Origin: CAJXNP01 sp050305935 | GTDB taxonomy: Bacteria; Bacteroidota; Bacteroidia; Cytophagales; Cyclobacteriaceae | Direction of reading: 5' to 3' | NCBI GenBank assembly: GCA_050305935.1 | Contig: JBNLGG010000128.1 | Span: 1-5,987 of the forward strand | Length of the DNA: 5,987 nt | In this document: positions 1 to 5,987 of the stretch, one piece after another | Layout: each line of letters begins with the position of its first letter | Numbering within the stretch: the stretch's first letter is position 1 | Translations under genes and position numbers: made by a program | The notes under the pieces: generated by a model | What the model saw: the letters and a program-made list of their open reading frames with translations, nothing else | What the model was told of the DNA's origin: nothing | Databases searched by the model: none

Positions 1-24
1 TTATAGATGGGAAAGAGTAAACAT

Positions 25-49
25 TTTCACTTCGTGAGATTAATTTTTT
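25..49 (+). terminator. Weak stem-loop with T-tract in the leader
   Basis: Bases 25-30 (TTTCAC) can pair with 34-39 (GTGAGA) around a 3-base TTC loop, giving a 6-bp stem with one T-G wobble. A run of six T follows at 44-49, separated from the stem by ATTA. It could be a weak intrinsic terminator for a gene ending upstream, or a leader element of the symporter gene. The stem is short and GC-poor and the T-tract does not directly abut it, so this is a tentative call. I see no convincing Bacteroidota promoter (TTTG / TAnnTTTG) in bases 1-76. Confidence 0.25.
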
Positions 50-76
50 AGGATATATAGAAATTAACTGCCCTTT

Positions 77-1558
77 ATGAAAAGTATCGATTTAATAGTT
101 TTTCTAATTTATATTATTGGAATAGCTGTATTTGGCGGATCATTTTTTAAACGCAACAGAACTTCCTCTTCCTTTACACTGGGCGATAACAATATTCCGG
201 GATGGGTCGTTACAATGTCTATTTTTGCCACTTTTGTCAGCAGTATTAGTTATCTGGCACTACCCGGCAATGCTTATCTCACCAACTGGAATGCTTTTGC
301 ATTCAGCTTGTCATTGCCAATTGCCTCATTCATAGCTGTAAAGTTTTTTGTGCCATTATACAGAAAGATAAACAGCCCATCCGCCTACACATATATGGAG
401 CAGCGTTTTGGGCCTTGGGCCAGGATATATGTTTCTATTTGTTACCTGTTCACACAGCTGATGCGAATTGGAACGATCTTGTATTTATTGGCTTTAACCT
501 TAAATGCAATTACTGGGTGGGACATTGCAACTATTATTGTATTTACTGGATTAATTGTTGCCATTTATTCAATGTTGGGCGGTATTTCTGCAGTGCTGTG
601 GACAGATGCGGTACAAGGCATACTGTTGATCTTTGGGGCAGTTGTTTGTGTGGGCTATATCTTTTTTAGCATGCCTGATGGTCCGGGTCAAATTTTTGAT
701 ATCGCTATTGAAAATAGAAAATTTGGTCTTGGGAGTTTTGGTTTGAGTTTGTCTGAACCCACTTTTTGGGTGGTTTTGGTTTATGGGATCTTTATCAATT
801 TGCAAAATTATGGTATTGACCAGAATTATGTACAGCGCTATATGGCATCTAAATCTGATAAAGAAGCCAAACGATCCGCTTTGATTGGTGGTTTAATTTA
901 TGTGCCAGTCTCGGCACTCTTTCTTTTTATCGGTACTGCCCTTTTTGCATATTATCAGGGAGCGGCTGACTTGCCTCCTGATCTTCAGGATGCAAATATG
1001 AGTGACAGGGTTTTTCCATATTTCATCGTAAATGCCCTCCCGGCTGGTGTGAGTGGATTATTAGTGGCCTCTATTTTTGCTGCGGGGATGAGCACCATTT
1101 CTACTAGCTTCAACAGTTCAGCTACCGTATTCCTTACTGATTATTACAATAAATATTTTAAGAAGAATGCCACAGACAAAGAAGGTGTTCGGGTCTTGTA
1201 TATTTCTTCAGCGATGATAAGCATCATCGGTATTATCATTGGTATTGCCATGATCAATGTAAAAAGTGCTTTGGATGCCTGGTGGAAATTGGCTTCAATT
1301 TTTAGTGGGGGTATGTTAGGTTTGTTTTTGCTTGGTGTAATTTCTAAAACCAAGAATGTAGCAGGAGCTGTAGCCGGTGTTATAGCAGGCTTGCTGGTTA
1401 TTTTATGGCTAAGCTTGTCCAATGTTTTCTTAGGTGAGGATGCCATTGGTAATTACTTTCACACTTATCTTACCATCGTTTTTGGAACCATGGCCATTAC
1501 CCTGGTCGGATTCTTATTCTCAATTTTTGCAAAAAGAAAACCAGCCGAAGATGAATAA
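77..1558 (+). CDS. Sodium:solute symporter (SSS family), probable sugar importer
   Basis: This 493-residue inner-membrane protein belongs to the solute:sodium symporter (SSS/SLC5) family, which couples Na+ entry to uptake of sugars, sialic acid, amino acids or vitamins. About 13 hydrophobic helices can be counted, from residues 4-21 near the N-terminus to roughly 464-486, matching the usual SSS topology and length. Family signatures are present: the GGISAVLWTDAVQ segment (W175, T176, D177, Q180) and the MSTISTSFNSSATV segment at residues 338-351. The hydroxyl residues of the second segment correspond to the conserved Na+ site. The C-terminus is short and charged (KRKPAEDE). The start at 77 gives a normal N-terminus directly before helix 1; no Shine-Dalgarno sequence precedes it. 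The stop overlaps the start of the YhcH-like gene, implying translational coupling. Substrate cannot be read from sequence. The neighbouring rhamnosidase suggests L-rhamnose or a related monosaccharide, whereas YhcH and esterase neighbours would also fit sialic acid. Family assignment is secure; substrate is inference. Confidence 0.93.
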   Translation: MKSIDLIVFLIYIIGIAVFGGSFFKRNRTSSSFTLGDNNIPGWVVTMSIFATFVSSISYLALPGNAYLTNWNAFAFSLSLPIASFIAVKFFVPLYRKINSPSAYTYMEQRFGPWARIYVSICYLFTQLMRIGTILYLLALTLNAITGWDIATIIVFTGLIVAIYSMLGGISAVLWTDAVQGILLIFGAVVCVGYIFFSMPDGPGQIFDIAIENRKFGLGSFGLSLSEPTFWVVLVYGIFINLQNYGIDQNYVQRYMASKSDKEAKRSALIGGLIYVPVSALFLFIGTALFAYYQGAADLPPDLQDANMSDRVFPYFIVNALPAGVSGLLVASIFAAGMSTISTSFNSSATVFLTDYYNKYFKKNATDKEGVRVLYISSAMISIIGIIIGIAMINVKSALDAWWKLASIFSGGMLGLFLLGVISKTKNVAGAVAGVIAGLLVILWLSLSNVFLGEDAIGNYFHTYLTIVFGTMAITLVGFLFSIFAKRKPAEDE

Positions 1559-2165
1559 TATGAAAAGATATAGCAAGGCATTTGCACTTAGTATTACTTT
1601 AACCATGGTGTGCAGTTTTTTGGCGTGCAATTCAGGTAATAAAAAGAAAGACATGGAGTTCGTTAAAATCACAAAAAAGGAAATTATTAGTCAATTTAAG
1701 GCAAAACCAGATGCCTCGATAAATTTTGCGGAAGCATCAATGCATTTTGAGAAATATCCTGAAAGATGGAATGAGGCTTTCAGGTTTTTGATTGAATCAG
1801 ACCTTAAAAATCTTCCCGTTGGTCGATTAGATTTAAATGACAATGTCTATGTGACCGTAAGTGAATATGAAACCAAAAATCCTGAGGAAGCCAAGTTTGA
1901 ATCTCATAAAAAGTATATAGATATGCAGTATTTGGTGAGTGGAGAAGAATTAATTGGCCATACAAATCCACGTGGCTTAGAGATAATATCACCGTATTCT
2001 GAAGAAAAGGATATTATTTTTTATGAATATGATGGAGGTGAACTTCTCAAAGCTTCTCCATCAAATTATTTCCTCTTTTTCCCGGACGATGCCCACAGGC
2101 CTTGCCTGGATCCGGACGATAAGAGCACGGTGAAAAAGATTGTGGTTAAGATTAAATACGATTAA
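1551..2165 (+). CDS. YhcH/YjgK/YiaL family protein (EbgC-like), putative lipoprotein sugar anomerase
   Basis: This 204-residue protein has a C-terminal YhcH/YjgK/YiaL (DUF386) domain from about residue 70 to the end. Hallmarks are LPVGR at 88-92, VSEYETK at 103-109, ESHKKYIDMQY at 117-127 (H119, D124 and Q126 are the likely metal or sugar site), GEELIG at 131-136, and FFPDDAHRPC at 176-185 (H182). Family members are small cupin-like proteins. E. coli YhcH (NanQ) is a sialic-acid anomerase and EbgC accompanies a beta-galactosidase. Members are normally about 150 residues and cytoplasmic. Here about 35 extra N-terminal residues form a signal peptide: K5 and R6, a hydrophobic stretch (about 10-25), then FLAC with Cys26 as the likely lipidated residue. 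The ATG at 1551 overlaps the symporter stop by 8 bases; 1560 is an alternative start three codons later. An in-frame ATG at 1653 (Met35) would yield a 170-residue cytoplasmic form, but would leave the signal-like segment unexplained. An open frame extends back to 1434 but lies inside the symporter gene. Family is secure; export and anomerase role are inferred. Confidence 0.88.
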   Translation: MNNMKRYSKAFALSITLTMVCSFLACNSGNKKKDMEFVKITKKEIISQFKAKPDASINFAEASMHFEKYPERWNEAFRFLIESDLKNLPVGRLDLNDNVYVTVSEYETKNPEEAKFESHKKYIDMQYLVSGEELIGHTNPRGLEIISPYSEEKDIIFYEYDGGELLKASPSNYFLFFPDDAHRPCLDPDDKSTVKKIVVKIKYD

Positions 2166-2169
2166 TGAC

Positions 2170-3609
2170 ATGAGACGAATACTAAACATGACAAGAATTG
2201 CTTTTGTCTTCTGTCTGTTAGCTCCCGTAATGATTTTTGCCCAGGGATCACTTAGACTACCATCTGTTTTAAGTGATCATATGATACTACAGCAAGACAC
2301 TGAGGTGAATTTTTGGGGTTGGGCCAATCCTCAAACTACCATTTATATCACAACAGGGTGGAGTAAAGATACTATTACTGTTAAGGCAAGTGAAAAGGCA
2401 AAGTGGGAGACAATAATAAATACACCAAGCAGTGGCGGCCCCTTCGAAATTAGAGTGACTTCAAAGGATGAAACTATCATTATCAAAGATGTAATGATTG
2501 GGGAGCTATGGATATGCTCAGGTCAGTCCAATATGGAATATAGTGCTAATCATGGCGTTCTTGATGCAAAAGAGGCATTAGCCAGTTGCGAGAATAATGA
2601 GATTCGTCTTTTTTATGTTGAAAAAGCAACTGCTGATTTCCCCCAGGATAATCTCTCGGGAAGTTGGAAAGTTTGCAATGCTGAGAGTATATCAAGATTT
2701 AGCGCCGTTGGTTACTTTTTTGGGCAAAAGTTAAACGAGCAACTTGGCATTCCTGTCGGGTTGATCAATTCAAATTGGGGTGGCACGCCCATAGAAACCT
2801 GGACACCTGAAAACGGAATTAATGATTTGAACAAAGTAAGAGAAGAATCCCAATATCTTAAAAAAAGCACTGGTTGGGACAATACCATTAGTTCGACCTT
2901 CAATGCAATGATTCATCCATTATTGAAGATGAAAATGGCGGGAGTTATCTGGTATCAGGGAGAGTCCAACTGTCCGAATGCCTATAGTTATGCCGGGTAC
3001 CTGACTACAATGATTCGATCCTGGAGATCTGGATTTAAAACCAACTTACCCTTCTACTATGTTCAAATTGCCCCTTTTCTAAAATATCCAATCCCTTACA
3101 GTGCAGCAATTTTGAGAGAGCAGCAGGCAGAAGTGCAGGAATTTCCAAACACTGGTATGGTTGTGATTACTGATCTGGTAGATAATTTGAATAATATTCA
3201 CCCAAAGTATAAAAAAGAAGTAGGATATCGACTTGCCAATTGTGCCCTGGCTGAGACCTATGGCAGGGAAACATCAAAATACAAGTTTGCCTCTTTAAAG
3301 AATTATAAAATTGAGAAACGAAAAATCAGAATTTACTTTGATAACGCTGAAGGAGGCATCACAATAAAGGGAGATAAAATTGAGGGGTTAGAAATAGCTG
3401 GTGAAAATAATATATTTTACACAGCTACAGGCAAGGTTGATCCTAAGTCAAGCACTTTGCTGGTTGGATCTAAGGAAGTGAAAAATCCTGTAAATGTTCG
3501 CTATGCATTTGGCAATGGAATCATTGGAAACTTATTTGATAATACCGATTTGCCGATTGCGCCATTTAGGACAGACACGATAAAATACGATTTGGCTCCA
3601 AAAAACTAA
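2170..3609 (+). CDS. Secreted sialate O-acetylesterase-type carbohydrate esterase (SASA/SGNH)
   Basis: This 479-residue exported esterase resembles the sialate O-acetylesterase family, which hydrolyses O-acetyl esters on sugars; bacterial relatives also deacetylate xylan and pectic glycans. A signal peptide (RR near the start, hydrophobic core about 10-23, likely cleavage after Ala24 in IFA-QG) sends it to the periplasm or beyond. The mature N-terminus (LPSVLSDHMILQQ, 30-42) and the beta-sandwich before residue 115 are typical. The catalytic domain carries GELWICSGQSNMEY with nucleophile Ser120, VIWYQGESN at 259-267, and NNIHPKYKKEVGYRLA with catalytic His344. The position three before this His, often Asp in SGNH DxxH motifs, is Asn341; Asp335 and Asp338 lie nearby. 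The start at 2170 lies 4 bases after the preceding stop and gives a clean signal peptide. An ATG at 2140 would overlap the previous gene and add ten residues; 2188 is also possible. Next to an alpha-L-rhamnosidase, acetylated rhamnose- or uronate-containing glycans are a more likely target than sialic acid, but this is inference. Confidence 0.9.
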   Translation: MRRILNMTRIAFVFCLLAPVMIFAQGSLRLPSVLSDHMILQQDTEVNFWGWANPQTTIYITTGWSKDTITVKASEKAKWETIINTPSSGGPFEIRVTSKDETIIIKDVMIGELWICSGQSNMEYSANHGVLDAKEALASCENNEIRLFYVEKATADFPQDNLSGSWKVCNAESISRFSAVGYFFGQKLNEQLGIPVGLINSNWGGTPIETWTPENGINDLNKVREESQYLKKSTGWDNTISSTFNAMIHPLLKMKMAGVIWYQGESNCPNAYSYAGYLTTMIRSWRSGFKTNLPFYYVQIAPFLKYPIPYSAAILREQQAEVQEFPNTGMVVITDLVDNLNNIHPKYKKEVGYRLANCALAETYGRETSKYKFASLKNYKIEKRKIRIYFDNAEGGITIKGDKIEGLEIAGENNIFYTATGKVDPKSSTLLVGSKEVKNPVNVRYAFGNGIIGNLFDNTDLPIAPFRTDTIKYDLAPKN

Positions 3610-3622
3610 ACTATGGAGTCTG

Positions 3623-3651
3623 AATCATCATGATTATGAGATCAGATGATT
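3623..3651 (+). repeat. Imperfectly placed inverted repeat between esterase and rhamnosidase genes
   Basis: AATCATC at 3623-3629 is exactly complementary to GATGATT at 3645-3651, with a 15-base spacer. A self-complementary ATCATGAT lies within the same stretch at 3627-3634. An A/T-rich run containing TTTTT follows at 3655-3659, a few bases before the rhamnosidase ATG at 3666. It could be a weak attenuating or processing hairpin that lowers expression of the last gene, an operator, or chance in AT-rich sequence. The 7-bp stem is GC-poor and the loop large, so a full terminator is unlikely. Confidence 0.25.
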
Positions 3652-3665
3652 AAATTTTTACACCC

Positions 3666-5987
3666 ATGAAAAGACGCAAATTTTTAAAAAACACTGCCGT
3701 TGCATCCGGAACGTTAGCTATGATAACTCCATCCGGAATATTATATTCCTGCAAACACATTAATGAAGAAAGTAATTCATTATTGGATTCGTTCAAAGCG
3801 CCCCCAGCTTCTGCAAAGCCTTTTACATGGTGGCACTGGATCAATGGAAATGTGACCAAGGATGGCATCACACGAGATCTTGAAGCCATGACAGAGGTTG
3901 GAATCGGTGGAGTTCAGGCCTTTTCTGCCTATATGGATATGCCTATTGGCGAAGCTGATTACTTAAGCCCATTATGGATTGAGCTGATGCAACACGCTGG
4001 CAATGAATGTCTCCGCCTCGGTCTTGAGTTTGATATGCATAATTGTATGGGCTGGAGCTCCAGTGGAGGTAGCTGGATACCTCCGGAACTTTCCATGCAA
4101 CAGGTCGTTTGGAGTGAAGCATTTGTGGAAGGAGGTAAAGTTGTGAAGGCTCAGTTGAAAAAACCATTTAAGCGAATGGATTATTACAGGGATGCCATGG
4201 TATTGGCTTTCCCGTCAATTGCAGGGACTAATGGCCCAGAACAACGGCTGGCAAATAAGGTTACCCTGAATGGGAGAGCAATAGACTCGGAAGTCATATC
4301 AGGTTTTGATTTGTCAACACATTTGGAGATTGTACCTGATCATCCTTCAAAACCATCCACACTGCTTTTTGAATTTGATGAACCGGTAGAAGTTGCTTCA
4401 ATTGCATTGAATGCCTCTGACATTAGAAAATCAAAAAATGGTCATAACATTGTTATAGAAGCTTCAACGGACGGTCTGGCATACAAGGCAATAACAGAAT
4501 TAGATGAGCTTAGTTCCAATATAGAAATACCGACGACTGCAGGCTTTGCTAAAACCACTGCCAGGTATTTAAAGTTGACTTTTCCGATGGCTTCGAATCT
4601 GGCCAATGTAAGATGGTCAGCGTCAGATTACATCGATAACTGGCCCCAAAAAGCCAACTATCCCAATACAGGTTATCATCCACAAGTTGAGTTGGCAATC
4701 AGTGAAGAAAAGGAGGATATATCCACCACAGCCATAAATCCTGATGAAGTAGTAGACATTACTCAATTCATGGATGATGAGGGCATGCTCAACTGGGAAG
4801 CACCTGCCGGTCATTGGACCATTGTCCGGTTTGGCCATACTACCACAGGAATAATGAACAGACCTTCATCAGGCAATGGTCAGGGCCTGGAATGTGACAA
4901 GTTTAGCCGTGAGGCACTTGATTTCCATTTCAAGTATATGATGGATAAGTTATTGCCTGTATTGAAACCACTAGCTGATAATGGTCAGATGGGCATGTTG
5001 ATAGACAGCTACGAAGTAAACCTCCAAAACTGGACTAAAAACATGCCGCAGGAATTTGAAAAAAGAAGTGGCTATCCGATTTATAAATTCCTTCCGGTGC
5101 TTACAGGAAGGGTGGTAGGAAACGTCAATACTTCTGAGCGCTTCCTTTGGGATTTCAGAAAAGTATGCGCTGATATGATGGTTGAAAACTACCAGGACAG
5201 GTTCGTTGAATTATGTGAGGAAAACAATATCATCTCCTCTTCAGAGCCATACAACAAAGGACCATTTGATGAGATGCGTGCCGGTGAGAAAATGGATGTC
5301 AACTTGGGCGAATTCTGGCTTAAAACCGGTCATTTTTCTCATTCGGTTAAGGTGGCCGCCTCCATCCAAAGCATGAACGGTAAAAAGATCGTTGGTGCTG
5401 AAGCGTTCACAGGTCGTCCGTTTTATTCCAAATGGCAGGAGTATCCCTTTTCAATGAAAACGCAAGGCGACTTTATGTACACCCTTGGATTGAATCGTTT
5501 CATTTTCCACCGGTACGCACATCAGCCACATCCTACAGCTGTTCCAGGTATGACCATGGGACAATGGGGATTCCATTTTGAAAGAACAAATACCTGGTTT
5601 TACCAGGGGAAAAAATGGCTAGAATATGCAACCAGATGTCAGTACTTATTACAACAGGGAGTGTTTGCTGGCGATGTTATGTGTTTTACAGGTGAGGAGG
5701 CTCCCGGTGATGACATCACCATGGGTGCATTGTATCCCGATATGCCTCTCGGTTATGATTTTCAGTTTGCCAACAGAGATATTTTACTGAATAAAGTGCA
5801 CATAGAGAATGGGCGCATTACGCTTCCTGATGGATTAAGCTTCAGGATATTGTTATTGCCAAAGAAAAACTTTATGACCCTGGAGTTAGCCCGCCGGCTT
5901 AAGGATCTTGTTCATCAGGGAATGGTATTGGTTGGTCCGAGACCTTCAACAGTTCCTTCATTGAGAAATTTCCCAGATGCTGAGAAG
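3666..5987 (+). CDS. Glycoside hydrolase family 106 alpha-L-rhamnosidase, N-terminal 774 residues (3' end outside window)
   Basis: The frame is open for 774 codons to the last base; family members usually run about 900-1150 residues, so the C-terminus is missing only because the window ends. GH106 enzymes hydrolyse terminal alpha-L-rhamnose from pectic glycans, other polysaccharides or plant glycosides with inversion. The family N-terminal block is clear: PFTWWHWINGNVTKDGI (52-68), DLEAM (71-75), GIGGVQ (79-84), YLSPLW (99-104), then MHNCMGWSSSGGSW (124-137) and SMQ (143-145). Residues about 195-315 look like an inserted beta-sandwich resembling a discoidin fold. The barrel continues with DSYEVNLQNWT (447-457), whose Glu450 is the likely acid, and GAEAFT (577-582), whose Glu579 is the likely base. 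NRFIFHRYAHQPHP (610-623) and MGQWGFHFERTNTW (631-644) follow. The N-terminus has a twin-arginine motif (RRKFLK, 3-8) and LYSC ending at Cys29, suggesting Tat export and lipidation. The gene starts 56 bases after the esterase, without a Shine-Dalgarno sequence. The family call is strong; the exact substrate is unknown. Confidence 0.93.
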   Translation, partial: MKRRKFLKNTAVASGTLAMITPSGILYSCKHINEESNSLLDSFKAPPASAKPFTWWHWINGNVTKDGITRDLEAMTEVGIGGVQAFSAYMDMPIGEADYLSPLWIELMQHAGNECLRLGLEFDMHNCMGWSSSGGSWIPPELSMQQVVWSEAFVEGGKVVKAQLKKPFKRMDYYRDAMVLAFPSIAGTNGPEQRLANKVTLNGRAIDSEVISGFDLSTHLEIVPDHPSKPSTLLFEFDEPVEVASIALNASDIRKSKNGHNIVIEASTDGLAYKAITELDELSSNIEIPTTAGFAKTTARYLKLTFPMASNLANVRWSASDYIDNWPQKANYPNTGYHPQVELAISEEKEDISTTAINPDEVVDITQFMDDEGMLNWEAPAGHWTIVRFGHTTTGIMNRPSSGNGQGLECDKFSREALDFHFKYMMDKLLPVLKPLADNGQMGMLIDSYEVNLQNWTKNMPQEFEKRSGYPIYKFLPVLTGRVVGNVNTSERFLWDFRKVCADMMVENYQDRFVELCEENNIISSSEPYNKGPFDEMRAGEKMDVNLGEFWLKTGHFSHSVKVAASIQSMNGKKIVGAEAFTGRPFYSKWQEYPFSMKTQGDFMYTLGLNRFIFHRYAHQPHPTAVPGMTMGQWGFHFERTNTWFYQGKKWLEYATRCQYLLQQGVFAGDVMCFTGEEAPGDDITMGALYPDMPLGYDFQFANRDILLNKVHIENGRITLPDGLSFRILLLPKKNFMTLELARRLKDLVHQGMVLVGPRPSTVPSLRNFPDAEK

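Larger units (their letters stand above)
77..5987 (+). other. Probable operon: importer, anomerase-like lipoprotein, acetylesterase, rhamnosidase
   Basis: All four genes lie on the same strand. The junctions are an 8-base overlap, a 4-base gap and a 56-base gap, with no strong terminator or promoter seen between them. The products form a plausible chain of deacetylation, rhamnose release, anomer equilibration and Na+-driven uptake, three of them carrying export signals. Cotranscription is inferred from spacing. The operon could extend on both sides: the rhamnosidase is incomplete, and only 76 bases precede the symporter. Confidence 0.7.

Noticed and set aside
1..20. Possible tail of an upstream gene (stops at TAG 4-6 or TAA 18-20)
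   Set aside because: Only a few codons are visible in any frame, and no family can be recognised, so no partial gene is called.
1144..1446. Minus-strand 100-codon open frame opposite the symporter
   Set aside because: It is antisense to conserved transmembrane helices and resembles no known protein; it is most likely a by-product of the coding strand's composition.
1434..1550. In-frame upstream extension of the YhcH-like gene, starting with ATG at 1434
   Set aside because: It lies entirely inside the symporter gene, whose C-terminal helices are well formed there. The signal peptide begins naturally at 1551 or 1560.
2140..2169. Earlier ATG for the esterase at 2140
   Set aside because: It would overlap the end of the YhcH-like gene and place ten residues before a signal peptide that starts well at 2170.
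3650..4167. Minus-strand open frames at 3650-3889 and 3943-4167
   Set aside because: They lie antisense to the conserved N-terminal block of the GH106 gene, and their translations show no recognisable family.
5182..5376. Plus-strand open frame of 64 codons within the rhamnosidase gene
   Set aside because: It is an out-of-frame reading of a region that codes for conserved GH106 sequence in the main frame, which is intact throughout.

Overview
The window looks like a polysaccharide- or glycoside-utilisation cluster from a member of the Bacteroidota. The base composition is fairly AT-rich (estimated by eye at around 40% GC). Start codons lack a purine-rich Shine-Dalgarno sequence and follow A/T-rich leaders, as is usual in that phylum. 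The protein families (SSS symporter, YhcH-like protein, SASA-type acetylesterase, GH106 rhamnosidase) are typical of its carbohydrate loci. Nothing in the sequence fixes the genus.

Layout: after a 76-base leader with a weak stem-loop, four genes run on the + strand and fill the rest of the window. (1) 77-1558 encodes a 13-helix sodium:solute symporter. (2) 1551-2165 overlaps it by 8 bases and encodes a YhcH/YjgK/YiaL (EbgC-like) protein with an N-terminal lipoprotein signal peptide. (3) 2170-3609 starts 4 bases later and encodes a secreted sialate O-acetylesterase-type (SGNH/SASA) esterase. (4) 3666-5987 follows a 56-base gap and encodes a glycoside hydrolase family 106 alpha-L-rhamnosidase with a Tat-type lipoprotein signal. 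It stays open to the last base, so its C-terminus lies outside the window. I translated it codon by codon and found no stop or frameshift in 774 codons. The tight spacing and shared strand suggest one operon.

Proposed joint role (inference): the esterase removes acetyl groups and the rhamnosidase cuts terminal alpha-L-rhamnose from a rhamnose-containing glycan or glycoside outside the inner membrane. The YhcH-like lipoprotein may speed anomer interconversion of the freed sugar in the same compartment, and the symporter brings it into the cytoplasm. GH106 enzymes invert the anomeric centre and so release the beta anomer first, which gives a periplasmic anomerase a plausible job. The first three genes alone would also fit a sialic-acid locus; the rhamnosidase is the main argument against that. 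No SusC/SusD pair, regulator, rhamnose catabolic gene, RNA gene, mobile element or CRISPR array is visible. The most unusual feature is the exported YhcH-like protein.
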